A stretch of DNA of 21,024 nucleotides from DASQVO01 sp035640715. Its GTDB lineage: Bacteria; Actinomycetota; Actinomycetes; Streptosporangiales; Streptosporangiaceae. Both the position numbers and the translations under genes were made by a program. The stretch lies in contig DASQVO010000533.1 of NCBI GenBank assembly GCA_035640715.1, forward strand, positions 1 to 21,024, read 5' to 3'. Below, piece after piece: positions 1 through 7,278 of the stretch (the stretch's first letter is position 1; each line of letters starts with the position of its first letter). The notes beneath the pieces were generated by a model that worked only from the letters and a program-made list of their open reading frames with translations, made no database searches and was not told the origin of the DNA.

Positions 1-117
1 CCAATTTTTCTCATAGGCCACCAACACCCGCCTTTATCACCGCTGGAACGACCACCGCAGGGCGTTCGCCTGAACCAGGAGAACGTCGGCGAGGTCCTCG
101 CCAGGATCAAGCGCTCC
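1..117 (+). pseudogene. Decayed transposase C-terminal fragment (IS630-like?)
   Basis: Reading from base 2, the + strand gives a peptide containing YHRWNDHRRAFA, then a TGA where these families usually have Trp followed by Thr. The reading continues one frame away as ENVGEVLARIKRS. Together these resemble the tail of IS630/Tc1-like transposases (an RWN..xxFxWT block, then a ..eIlakI.R helix). An early TAG, the TGA and the frame switch mean the copy is dead. The fragment abuts a glycosyltransferase that has lost its N-terminal half, as expected after insertion and deletion. The match is from memory of the motif and is short, so the family is uncertain. Confidence 0.35.
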
Positions 118-744
118 ATGGCTAGAGCAAGGCCCTTACAGACCACTGGTCACTCTGGCAGCAGCGCCCTGGCTCTGATCGCGGCGGTCGCGGTCGCAGC
201 ACTGACCGACCTGATCCGGGCCGCACGAGCCCGCGAGCACATCACCGCGTGGTGGCGGCCGCTGGCCGCGCTGCTGCTGGCCCCGCTCGGTATGCTCGGC
301 TACTGGGCATTTACGGCCTGGGCGCTGCACCAGCCCGGCGGATGGTTCTTGCTCGAGAAGCAAGCGCACAACAGCTTCGACTGGGGACAGAGCACACTAC
401 TTACCCTGAAGAACGCGATCATCGACGGGCCTATGGCACCTGTCGCACTGACCTTGCTGGTGATCGCCGCGGCCATGGTGCTCGCCCTATGCAGCCTGAC
501 TGAGCGCATGCCCGTGGACCTGCACGTCTACACGCTGGTGGTCGTCCTGGTCGCCATCGCCACGGGACCTTACTACCTTGGCTCCAAGCCGCGCTTCCTG
601 CTGCCCGCCGTGCTGCTCGGCCTCCCACTGGCCCGCCTCCTGGCCCCGGCGCGAACCTGGGTGCTGATTCCCCTGATCGCTATGCTCGCCGCCGCGTCCA
701 CCTGGTTCAGCCTCTATCTCATGACCATCGGATGGGCACCCTGA
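118..744 (+). pseudogene. 5'-truncated PIG-V-type membrane glycosyltransferase
   Basis: The 208 residues resemble the C-terminal half of actinobacterial PIG-V-like (GPI mannosyltransferase 2-like) polytopic proteins. Visible signs are a hydrophobic helix near residues 18-35, a WWRPLAALLLAPLG..GYWAF helix (45-66), a GGWF..KQAHNSFDWG loop (74-90), hydrophobic stretches near 106-126 and 137-150, a SKPRFLLPA segment (156-164) and a last helix near 180-202. Intact relatives are about 400 residues long, and the N-terminal half with the catalytic loop is absent. The frame stays open to the left edge, but the upstream part reads as transposase debris. The apparent ATG has no good ribosome-binding site. 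It is probably a non-functional remnant; the frame itself carries no internal stop. Confidence 0.6.
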
Positions 745-1071
745 GCACGGCTCAGGTACCCACCCGAGTCCCTGCCCGTAGCGCGGCTTCTGTTCCCTCA
801 CCGGCACGGCGGAACAGTCCTGCCCTCCTGAAGCGCACGCGCACGCCGTTCGGTGCGGTCGCGGCTCAACGCGGCGACGTTTACGGACGGTGCCCGAAGG
901 GGAACGTTCGGCTTGAACCGGGAACGGCCGAGCCGTCCGCGAGCGCTCCCGCTCCCGGTCCGGGCATCGCAAGGCGTCTGGCCGCCCCGCCCCGGCATGA
1001 TTTCCGGCAGATAAATGAATCACATGATCTCGTGACGCGCTGATTAAGTGACTGGAAATAGGGTCAAATCA
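745..1071. other. Intergenic region without a recognised gene
   Basis: About 330 bases lie between the truncated glycosyltransferase and the membrane protein. No frame has both a convincing start and recognisable content. A 7-bp inverted repeat (CGGACGG at 884-890, CCGTCCG at 933-939) encloses a 42-base loop. The last 60 bases are AT-richer, with GATAAAT near 1010, and probably hold the promoter and leader of the gene starting at 1072, although no good -35/-10 pair is visible. Confidence 0.4.
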
Positions 1072-1830
1072 ATGAATAGCTGGCTTGAGCGGTCAATCGT
1101 GGACACCGGAAGACTGCGGCTTTTCTGCTTCTTTGTGTCTCTCATTGCGGCGTTTCTGTTTATCCGTTTCAGCGTCCGGATGATCCGCGCCCAGGTGAGG
1201 TGGTGGCCAGGTAGCGTCACGCGGGGCGGAGTGCACTTCCACCACGTCGTCTTGGGCCTGGTTTTCATGTGTGTCGGCGGTGTCGGCGGCCTGGCCGTGC
1301 AGGATCCCCGCTCAGGCTGGGCGGCCGGCGCTGCCGCACTGCTGGGCATCGGCATGGCGCTGGTGCTGGACGAGTTCGCCCTCGTCGTGTTCTTGAAGGA
1401 CGTGTACTGGAGCGAACAGGGACGGCTGTCGGTGGAGGTCGTCTTCATCGTCGTGGCCGTGTCCGGCCTCACCCTGCTCCACTGGGTCCCGCTGGGCATC
1501 ACCTCCTCCCCAGGAGGGGGAACGCGCCTGGAGACCTTCCTGTGGGTTGCTCTGGCCCTGGCCTTCAACCTGGCCTTCACGGTCATCTGCCTGCTGAAGG
1601 GGAAGGTCTGGTCCGCCGTGATCGGGATCTATATCACCCTGTTCGCCCTGGTCGGTGCGATCCGGGTGGCCCGGCCCGGATCTGTCTGGGCGCGTTCGCG
1701 CTATCCGGAAGGCTCGCGGAAGCTGGCCAAGGCGATCGCCCGGGAGAAACGCTATGTCCGGCCGGTAACCCACTTCATGACCTGGATCGAGGATCTCATC
1801 GCGGGCGGCCCGGATCACAGCAGTGACTGA
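1072..1830 (+). CDS. Conserved multi-pass membrane protein (HFHH / LDEFA / DVYW)
   Basis: This 252-residue integral membrane protein has hydrophobic helices near residues 16-35, 57-76, 84-107, 121-141, 155-175 and 179-198, followed by a basic C-terminal tail. The conserved-looking motifs are RGGVHFHHVVLG (51-62), LDEFAL (99-104) and DVYW (110-113). His and acidic residues next to membrane helices suggest a metal site or an active site, but I know no assigned function. The ATG at 1072 is chosen because AGGG lies about 8 bases upstream; a GTG at 1048 is in frame but has no ribosome-binding site. The gene stands alone between a truncated pseudogene and the amidase, which converges on it. It is confidently coding; the role is unknown. 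Confidence 0.8.
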   Translation: MNSWLERSIVDTGRLRLFCFFVSLIAAFLFIRFSVRMIRAQVRWWPGSVTRGGVHFHHVVLGLVFMCVGGVGGLAVQDPRSGWAAGAAALLGIGMALVLDEFALVVFLKDVYWSEQGRLSVEVVFIVVAVSGLTLLHWVPLGITSSPGGGTRLETFLWVALALAFNLAFTVICLLKGKVWSAVIGIYITLFALVGAIRVARPGSVWARSRYPEGSRKLAKAIAREKRYVRPVTHFMTWIEDLIAGGPDHSSD

Positions 1831-1966
1831 CCAGGCCATGCACCGGGAAGCACACCCCGGCCGGTCCCCCGGCCTCCATCGCCAGTGCTGCCGGGTCGAC
1901 CCCGTCGAGACCGGTGAGCGGCCCCGGACTGGCGTAGTCGATCTCCCCGGCCATGGCGCCGAGCAT
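1796..1966 (-). CDS. Possible small ORF or gene fragment downstream of the amidase
   Basis: A 56-residue frame starts at an ATG 18 bases after the amidase stop and lies in the same frame as the amidase. It contains EIDYASPGPLTGLDGVDPAAL and ends in a GVCFPVHGLV-type segment. The third codon positions are strongly G/C, as in real genes of this window, which argues for true or former coding. A weak GGCGGG precedes the ATG by four bases. Its 3' end runs about 35 bases antisense into the membrane-protein gene. I do not recognise the family. It may be the remnant of a gene once co-transcribed with the amidase. Confidence 0.3.
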   Translation of the reverse strand: MLGAMAGEIDYASPGPLTGLDGVDPAALAMEAGGPAGVCFPVHGLVSHCCDPGRPR

Positions 1967-1984
1967 ATACCCGCCGGCACTGGG

Positions 1985-3361
1985 TCAGTCGCTGGCGAAG
2001 TGCGCCTTCTGGATGACCCCGTGCACCCCGGTGGTGCGGTCAACGACCTGGGATACCTCGAAGTCGGCGGCGGCGGACAGGTAAGCGTAGGCGACGGCGC
2101 GCTGCATGCCGAGGTCGTATTGGAGGAAATTGAGGGCGTTGACCACCGCCCGGCGCATGGCGATGTTGAGGTCAGTGATCTGGCCGTGCTGGGAGCCGTC
2201 CGGGTCGGACAAGCCGATCGGCACCCATGCGTCGCTGGTTTCGGCGAACGGGTAGTAGAACGCGACCGAGGGGGCGTCCCCGGAGCCGGGTTTGCAGACG
2301 GTCAGCCGGAAGGTGGCCCGCATCGAGCCTTCCATGGCGGTCAGCGCCACCTCGCCATTACCCATGGCCATATGCGGGTCGCCGGTGTAGAACAGTGCGC
2401 CGTCGGCATAGACCGGCAGGTAGAAGACGGAACCGGCGGTGAGCAGGTTGATGTCGATGTTGCCGCCGCCCAGGGTGGGCGGGATGGAGTTGAGAGCGGG
2501 GTCGGTCAACGACGCCGAGGCGGCGAAGGCCACCCCGGTCATGCCCATGAACGGGCGCAGCGGGAACCTCACCTCCCGGCCGGCGCCACCGGGCATGGCG
2601 CCCACGGCCCCGCCAGGGCCCGATTTCACCGGGGTGAAGACGAACACATCCCCGTACTCGGTGGGGATGCCGGTGCTGCGCCCGTCGGTGGCGACCGGGG
2701 GCATGATCTCGTTCATGGTGATGCCGGCCGGGACGCCGCCGCCGGGCAGGCGGGGCAGGGCGCCCTTGCCGTGGCGGCTGGAGACCACGCCATAAGGCAC
2801 CCGCGGCAGGAACGACAGCATCTCGATCTTCAGCACATCCCCGGGCGCCGCGCCGTCCACATAGACCGGGCCAGTGACCACGTGCGGGCCGTCGACGTCG
2901 AAGTTGCGCGTGGTCCGGTCATACCCGGACGCGATCGCAATCGCGTCCGTGAGCACCTGGCTGGCGGGAACTCCGTGGGACCCGAAGTAGGCCACCGGGT
3001 CGCGGCCCTGGTCCTCCAGAATGCCCTCGTGTGACACCGTGTCGACGGTCAGCGTCTCACCGGACTTCATCCGCAGCACCGGTGAGGCGGTCAGCGGCGG
3101 CACATACCCCCAGGTGACCTGATCGGGCAGGGATGGCAGGTAGTGCTGCCCATGGACCGGGCCCACCCCGGGCTGCAGGATCTCCTGGGGCATTGTGACC
3201 CCGGGCCGCGGCGATGACGCCGCCGACGCCGGGCCACCGGACAGCAGCGGTGCCGCGGCACCGGTGGCACCCACGGCCGTCACCGCCCGCAGGAATCCCC
3301 GGCGCCCCACACCGCCCACGATGATGTCACGCGCATGACGCCCGAACCCGGCTTCGTCCAC
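1985..3361 (-). CDS. Tat-exported acetamidase/formamidase family protein
   Basis: This 458-residue protein belongs to the FmdA/AmdA family (PF03069), which hydrolyses short amides to ammonia and a carboxylate. The start is the GTG at 3361, preceded at about 5 bases by AGAGAGGG. The N-terminus carries a twin-arginine signal (GRRGFLRA, residues 19-26), a hydrophobic stretch and ASA cleavage sites near 45-48, so the enzyme is probably exported folded. Family blocks are VDTVSHEG (106-113), RPFMGMTGVA (269-278), GGNIDI (299-304) and GDPHMAMGNGEV (327-338). The last usually reads GDxHaaQGDGE in classical members, so Q and D are changed to M and N here. Two tandem 19-bp repeats lie just upstream and a divergent hydrolase starts about 280 bases away. 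The family is firm; substrate and activity are open. Confidence 0.9.
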   Translation of the reverse strand: MDEAGFGRHARDIIVGGVGRRGFLRAVTAVGATGAAAPLLSGGPASAASSPRPGVTMPQEILQPGVGPVHGQHYLPSLPDQVTWGYVPPLTASPVLRMKSGETLTVDTVSHEGILEDQGRDPVAYFGSHGVPASQVLTDAIAIASGYDRTTRNFDVDGPHVVTGPVYVDGAAPGDVLKIEMLSFLPRVPYGVVSSRHGKGALPRLPGGGVPAGITMNEIMPPVATDGRSTGIPTEYGDVFVFTPVKSGPGGAVGAMPGGAGREVRFPLRPFMGMTGVAFAASASLTDPALNSIPPTLGGGNIDINLLTAGSVFYLPVYADGALFYTGDPHMAMGNGEVALTAMEGSMRATFRLTVCKPGSGDAPSVAFYYPFAETSDAWVPIGLSDPDGSQHGQITDLNIAMRRAVVNALNFLQYDLGMQRAVAYAYLSAAADFEVSQVVDRTTGVHGVIQKAHFASD

Positions 3362-3370
3362 TGATCCCTC

Positions 3371-3408
3371 TCTTGAGTAATTGGACCGGTCTTGAGTGAT
3401 TGGACCGG
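3371..3408 (-). promoter_or_regulatory. Tandem 19-bp repeat upstream of the amidase start
   Basis: Two adjacent 19-base units (3371-3389 and 3390-3408) read CCGGTCCAAT[C/T]ACTCAAGA on the minus strand and differ at one base. They end just before the amidase ribosome-binding site, about 10 to 47 bases upstream of the GTG. The position fits a duplicated operator, or a leader element acting on amidase expression. No binding protein is identified. Confidence 0.5.
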
Positions 3409-3420
3409 GGCCATGTGGCC
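3409..3420. promoter_or_regulatory. 12-bp palindrome next to the tandem repeat
   Basis: The sequence GGCCA-TG-TGGCC directly abuts the 19-bp tandem repeat in the divergent amidase/hydrolase region. It may be part of the same control site; it is short and could occur by chance in such GC-rich DNA. Confidence 0.3.
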
Positions 3421-3643
3421 GCCATTTGGTCCGCGCCACTTCTATGCAGATCTTCTTTCCGGCGCATTGCGTGATGATTTCTGCCCTGTTAATCACCGGA
3501 TGGCATGGATTGAGGCCATTGCCCGATGCCACCGCGCCACAGGGACGGCAGCCGTGCGTACCGGTGCCGCCGCCTCTTGACGCGCCCGCGGCAGAAGGTC
3601 GAATATGACAGGCGACTCATCTCTCAATTCCAGGACGTGCATC

Positions 3644-4687
3644 ATGACCACCCTGCTGCCCGGCGTGATCGCACGCCGGATCGACACCAAGCGGCTGACC
3701 GTCAACGTGCTGGAGATCGAGGGCCGTACCGGCGCGCCGGTGCTATTCGTCCACGGCAACGTGTCGTCGAGCCTGTTCTGGCAGACGACGATGCTCGCGC
3801 TGCCGGAAGGATTCCGGCCGCTGGCGCTGGATCTGCGCGGCTTCGGCGATACCGACCCGGAACCGGTGGACGCCACCCGCGGGCTGTCCGACTACGCCGA
3901 CGACCTCGCCGCGCTGGTGTCCACAATGGACCTCGCGCCGGTCCACCTGGTCGGCTGGAGCATGGGCGGCGGCGTGGCGCTGCGGTACCTGCTCGACGAG
4001 CCGGCGGCGATCGCGTCGCTGACGCTGGTGAACCCGGTGTCGCCGTACGGCTTCGGCGGTACCCGCGGCACGGACGGCGAGCTGTGCCACCCGGCCGGCG
4101 CTGGCTCCGGCGCTGGCAGCGCGAACCCGGAGTTCGTTCGGCGACTGGCGGCCGCCGACACCAGCGGCGATTCCCCGCTGTCGCCGCGCCAGGTGCTGCT
4201 CGCGCACTACGTCAAGCCGCCGTGCGTGCCGGAGCACCTGGACATGCTGGTCGAGTCCATGCTGTCCACCCGCACCGGCGACGACCACTACCCGGGCACC
4301 GCCGCCACCACGGACGCCTGGCCCGGCATCGCGCCGGGCGGCCGCGGCGTGCTGAACACCATGTCACCCGTCCACTTCCGGATCAGCGATCTGTCCACTG
4401 CAGACCCAAAGCCGCCGGTACTGTGGCTGCGCGGCGCCGACGACGTGATCGTTTCGGACACCTCGCTGCATGACTTGGCGTACCTGGGATCGATCGGCGC
4501 GGTACCCGGCTGGCCGGGTACGGAGGCGTTTCCGCCGCAGCCGATGGTCGCGCAGACCCGCGCGGTGCTCGGCACCTACGGCAACTACCGCGAGGTGGTG
4601 ATCCCGGACTCGGGCCACGGGCCGCATCTGGACCAGCCGGCCGCGTTCCGCGCCACGCTCGTCGCACACCTCACATCGACCGGGTGA
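3644..4687 (+). CDS. Alpha/beta-fold hydrolase
   Basis: This is a cytoplasmic serine hydrolase of the alpha/beta fold (347 residues from the ATG at 3644). Visible elements are the oxyanion-hole block LFVHGN (residues 34-39), the nucleophile elbow GWSMGG with Ser106, the LRGADD block with the likely acid (D266 or D267), and SGHGPH with the catalytic His325. The segment between about 140 and 290 is a long cap that contains a Gly/Ala/Ser-rich stretch. An in-frame ATG at 3605 also has a fair ribosome-binding site (GAAGG), but the added 13 codons have poor GC3 and look non-coding. It is divergent from the amidase and a single gene. The substrate cannot be told from sequence; esters, lactones or amides are possible. 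Confidence 0.85.
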   Translation: MTTLLPGVIARRIDTKRLTVNVLEIEGRTGAPVLFVHGNVSSSLFWQTTMLALPEGFRPLALDLRGFGDTDPEPVDATRGLSDYADDLAALVSTMDLAPVHLVGWSMGGGVALRYLLDEPAAIASLTLVNPVSPYGFGGTRGTDGELCHPAGAGSGAGSANPEFVRRLAAADTSGDSPLSPRQVLLAHYVKPPCVPEHLDMLVESMLSTRTGDDHYPGTAATTDAWPGIAPGGRGVLNTMSPVHFRISDLSTADPKPPVLWLRGADDVIVSDTSLHDLAYLGSIGAVPGWPGTEAFPPQPMVAQTRAVLGTYGNYREVVIPDSGHGPHLDQPAAFRATLVAHLTSTG

Positions 4688-4704
4688 CCGGCGGTGTGCC
4701 GTGC

Positions 4705-4738
4705 CTGGCGCGTAGCGGCAGCGCCTGCGCTGTGCCAG
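4705..4738 (+). terminator. Terminator-like hairpin after the hydrolase
   Basis: Outer arms CTGGC (4705-4709) and GCCAG (4734-4738) enclose a compact palindrome CAGCGC-CT-GCGCTG (4719-4732), 18 bases after the hydrolase stop. No T-run follows, as is common in actinomycetes. Confidence 0.35.
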
Positions 4739-4834
4739 ATCTCAGGGAATCCAGGGACGGGATCGTGAGTTTGAGGCGCTAGACCTGGGAAGGAGCCATA
4801 GCTGAAGGCGGTCACCGGATGAAAGCGCATCAGG

Positions 4835-5482
4835 ATGACAGAGCGTAAGCCGCCAGGGATGAGCTTCACCTCGTGGATAGACCAGCAGATCATTGAGGCG
4901 GAGAAACGAGGTGTATTCGATAATCTGCCCGGCGCGGGTAAGCCGATCCCTGACAGGGGCGAAGCGGATTACGGCCAGGCCTGGCTGCGGGACTACCTGC
5001 GCAGAGAGGGCGTGTCGGCAGAGGAGTTCCTGCCTACGCCGCTGAAGCTGCGTAAGGAAATCGAACGGCTGACCGAAGATGTGCAGAACCTGCACTCTGA
5101 GCAAGAGGTACGTGATACCGTCGAGGATCTCAACCGGCGAATCATGGATTGGCGCCGGACCTCGCTGGGCCCGCCCATATTTGTGCCATTGGTGAATAAA
5201 GAAGTAATGGTCGGCAAATGGAGAGGCGAGCAGTCCGTAAAGCCGCCGGCTTCCTCCCCGGCGGATGTTGACCGCGAGACGAGAGACATAGCACCGCCGC
5301 AGACCGGGTGGTGGCGTCGCCTCAGCCGCCTTGGGCGACATTTACTACCTGCCGGGGCTTGGTCCCGGCGGATCAGGCATCCGCACAGCCAAGCCGCCGC
5401 GGGCTTGCCTGAGCCGTGTGCCGCGATGAGTGGTACGCATGGTGCAGTGGGCGGAGCCCTGGCTTTTGCTTCGGCCGAGTAG
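4835..5482 (+). CDS. DUF1992 (DnaJ C28-homology) domain protein
   Basis: The N-terminal part is the DUF1992 / DnaJ homologue subfamily C member 28 conserved domain. It has SFTSWIDQQIIEAEKRGVFDNLPG (the IxEAxxrGxFDNLPGxGKP signature, residues about 10-38), YGQAWLRDYLRREG (46-59), then the helical LKLRKEIERL segment (70-79) and a coiled region to about 110. The domain function is unknown; no J-domain is present. After residue 135 the sequence becomes a Pro-, Arg- and Ala-rich tail with low complexity and no recognised fold. An in-frame TGA lies four codons upstream, so the ATG at 4835 is the first possible one; its ribosome-binding site is weak. The gene is a single unit on the + strand. Confidence 0.85.
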   Translation: MTERKPPGMSFTSWIDQQIIEAEKRGVFDNLPGAGKPIPDRGEADYGQAWLRDYLRREGVSAEEFLPTPLKLRKEIERLTEDVQNLHSEQEVRDTVEDLNRRIMDWRRTSLGPPIFVPLVNKEVMVGKWRGEQSVKPPASSPADVDRETRDIAPPQTGWWRRLSRLGRHLLPAGAWSRRIRHPHSQAAAGLPEPCAAMSGTHGAVGGALAFASAE

Positions 5483-5485
5483 CCT

Positions 5486-5518
5486 GACTCTTAGTGAGAG
5501 AAATCGGACTCTCAGTGA
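5486..5518 (+). promoter_or_regulatory. Phased direct repeat GACTCT[T/C]AGTGA
   Basis: Two 12-base copies at 5486-5497 and 5507-5518 differ at one base and start 21 bases apart, about two helical turns. They lie between the DUF1992 stop and the ATG of the small secreted protein at 5530, so they are placed to bind a regulator or form part of its promoter. Confidence 0.4.
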
Positions 5519-5529
5519 TCGGAGCGGAT

Positions 5530-5925
5530 ATGAAGCGCTACGTGAGTGGGACAATCGCCGCGCTAGCGGCCCCGGCAGCGGCCGGGGCGCTGTTCCTGGC
5601 CCCTTCGGCAACAGCGGCCGCCGGCACCACGGCGGCCCCGGCGCCGGCACCGCGGTGCCACGTCTCGGTGAGCAACACCCGGCCGAGGGACCGCACCGTC
5701 ACGTATGTGAACGTCAGCACTGTGAGAGGCGCCACCGTCACCGCTGCCGCCCGCTACAGGACCGGTATCCAGCGGCGCACCGCCAGGGCGGACGCCAGGG
5801 GAAACGCGAGGATCGCCTACGCAGTCGGCAGCGCGACGCCCGGCTACCCGGTGCGTGTGACCGTGACCGTCATGTCGGGCAGGAGCCGCAGCAGCTGCTC
5901 CACGTCGTTCATACCGCGCAGGTAG
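5530..5925 (+). CDS. Small secreted protein, unknown function
   Basis: This is a 131-residue protein with a Sec signal peptide: K2/R3, a hydrophobic Ala/Leu core at residues 9-24, and a likely cut after SATA (26-29). The mature part begins with an Ala/Pro/Thr stretch, then a beta-rich domain of repeated Thr/Val strands (VTYVNVSTV, VTVTVM). C43 and C123 sit near its two ends and may form one disulfide. It is rich in Arg and has no enzymatic motif. The ATG at 5530 is preferred over an in-frame GTG at 5494 because GGAGCGG stands about 4 to 6 bases upstream and the signal peptide starts there. A strong hairpin lies downstream at 6028-6063. The sequence is like many actinomycete secreted hypotheticals; I recognise no family. 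Confidence 0.7.
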   Translation: MKRYVSGTIAALAAPAAAGALFLAPSATAAAGTTAAPAPAPRCHVSVSNTRPRDRTVTYVNVSTVRGATVTAAARYRTGIQRRTARADARGNARIAYAVGSATPGYPVRVTVTVMSGRSRSSCSTSFIPRR

Positions 5926-6027
5926 CCCCCGGCGAATCGGGAGCATGCTGGCGGCGCACCGCAAGACGCTGCCAGCATCCGGAGCCCCGCGGAAGGCAGT
6001 TATCGCCAGACGCGTCTGCGGCTCCAG

Positions 6028-6063
6028 CGAGGGGGCCGCGAAGAACTCCTTGCGGCCCCCTCG
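6028..6063 (+). terminator. Strong GC hairpin after the secreted-protein gene
   Basis: Arms 6028-6039 (CGAGGGGGCCGC) and 6052-6063 pair perfectly over 12 bp around a 12-base loop, about 100 bases after the stop at 5925. There is no T-tract. It most likely ends the transcript before the SDR gene. Confidence 0.55.
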
Positions 6064-6130
6064 GGCCGAACCCGGTCATCGTGCCCGCGTGATCGCGATC
6101 CCCGGTGGATGGCTTTTAGACTGGGCGGCC

Positions 6131-6934
6131 ATGGACTTGCTGCAGGGAAAGCGCGCGCTGGTCACTGGCGGCACCACCGGCCTGGGCCTGGCTATAGCTG
6201 AGCGTTTCCTGCACGAGGGCGCACGGGTTGTGATCACCGGCCGCGATCACGATCTCGGCGAACGCGCCGAGCAGGCGCTGGGGCCGGGGGCCCGCTTCTT
6301 CGCCGCGGACGCCGCCGACCCGGACGCCGTCGCGTCCTCGGTGAGCGCCGCAGCGGAACATCTCAGTGGCCTGGACGTGCTGGTGAACAACGCCGGCGTG
6401 GGGGTGACCGCCCGGCTGATCGAAACGCCGCTCGCCGACTACGACCAGGTTATGAAGGTCAACGTCCGCGGCTATCTGCTGTATGCGCAGCACGCCTACC
6501 CGCACCTGGCCCGGCGCCGCGGCTGCATGATCCACATTGCCTCTGACGCAGGGATCTGGGGCGAGCAGGCGACGGGCCTGTACTCGGTGACCAAGGCCGC
6601 CGTCGTCATGCTGGGAAAAATGCTCGCGCTGGACGGCGGCCCAGACGGCGTGCGCTCGAACGTGCTGTGCCCCGGCGACATCTGGCCTGGCATGCGGCAC
6701 ATGGCGCCACCTGGCGAGAAGGACAGGGTCGAAAGTGACGGCGACTGGCCGGTGCCGCCGGTCGGCAGGCTCGGTGAGGCCCGCGACGTCGCTGCCGCGG
6801 CGGTATTCTATGCCAGCGAGGAGGCCGCGTTCATCACCGGGACCACGCTGCTGGTGGACGGCGGGATGACGGCCGGCTACCTGCAGCGGGAACGCAGTCC
6901 GCAGGCCGGCGTCAATGCCGCGGGGCGTACATGA
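6131..6934 (+). CDS. Short-chain dehydrogenase/reductase (SDR)
   Basis: This is a 267-residue classical SDR that oxidises or reduces a hydroxyl or carbonyl with NAD(P). The Rossmann motif is TGGTTGLG (residues 12-19), followed by ITGRD (35-39), a D60-containing AADAAD segment, NNAG (86-89), catalytic Ser138 in HIASDAG, and YSVTK with Tyr151 and Lys155. The C-terminal GTTLLVDGGM (237-246) is the usual closing block. The frame is open upstream, but the fold begins at the ATG at 6131. Only a poor GGGCGG precedes it, and TAGACT lies about 9 bases upstream, so a leaderless transcript is possible. The last 23 bases overlap the tail of the opposite-strand YnfA gene. The substrate is unknown. Confidence 0.92.
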   Translation: MDLLQGKRALVTGGTTGLGLAIAERFLHEGARVVITGRDHDLGERAEQALGPGARFFAADAADPDAVASSVSAAAEHLSGLDVLVNNAGVGVTARLIETPLADYDQVMKVNVRGYLLYAQHAYPHLARRRGCMIHIASDAGIWGEQATGLYSVTKAAVVMLGKMLALDGGPDGVRSNVLCPGDIWPGMRHMAPPGEKDRVESDGDWPVPPVGRLGEARDVAAAAVFYASEEAAFITGTTLLVDGGMTAGYLQRERSPQAGVNAAGRT

Positions 6935-7250
6935 TGACGGCGACACCCGCCAGGCAGATGAGAGCGCCGATGATGTCGAAACGGTCCGGGCGGTAGCCGT
7001 CGGCGATCGCTCCCCAGGCCAGCGAACCGGCGATGAACACACCGCCATAGGCGGCCAGGATCTGGCCGAAATGCGAGTCGGGCTGCAGGGTCGCGGCGAA
7101 TCCGTACAGGCCGAGCGCGATCACCCCGGCACCAATCCAGGTCCAGCCCCGGTGCTCGCGCACCCCCTGCCAGACCAGCCACGCCCCGCCGATCTCGAAC
7201 AACGCGGCCAGGACGAACAACCCGATCGAGCGCACGACGAGCACGAGCAT
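6912..7250 (-). CDS. YnfA/UPF0060 family small membrane protein
   Basis: This 112-residue protein has four hydrophobic helices and matches the YnfA (UPF0060) family well: LFEIGGAWLVWQGVRE near the start, LYGFAATLQPD..FG.ILAAYGGVFIAGSL in the middle, and DGYRPDRFDIIGALICLAGVAVIMYAPR at the end. The family resembles the small multidrug resistance fold; the transport role is inferred only from that. The start is the ATG at 7250, directly behind GGAAGAGGG. A GTG two codons downstream has better spacing and would give the usual 110 residues. The aldo/keto reductase lies upstream on the same strand, 160 bases away and separated by hairpins. Confidence 0.9.
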   Translation of the reverse strand: MLVLVVRSIGLFVLAALFEIGGAWLVWQGVREHRGWTWIGAGVIALGLYGFAATLQPDSHFGQILAAYGGVFIAGSLAWGAIADGYRPDRFDIIGALICLAGVAVIMYAPRH

Positions 7251-7261
7251 CCCTCTTCCGA

Positions 7262-7278
7262 AGGCCGCGCAGCGGCCT
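7262..7278 (-). repeat. Hairpin in the YnfA leader
   Basis: AGGCCGC-GCA-GCGGCCT is a perfect 7-bp inverted repeat ending about 11 bases before the YnfA start. It could end transcription from the aldo/keto reductase or influence YnfA translation. Confidence 0.35.

Noticed and set aside
1823..3034. Long + strand frame opposite the amidase (403 codons)
   Set aside because: It is the complement of a strongly supported amidase gene and shows no recognisable domain; high GC produces such shadow frames.
3466..3500. TTGCGT ... TAATCA as a promoter for the alpha/beta hydrolase
   Set aside because: Both boxes match the consensus poorly, and no conserved spacing supports it.
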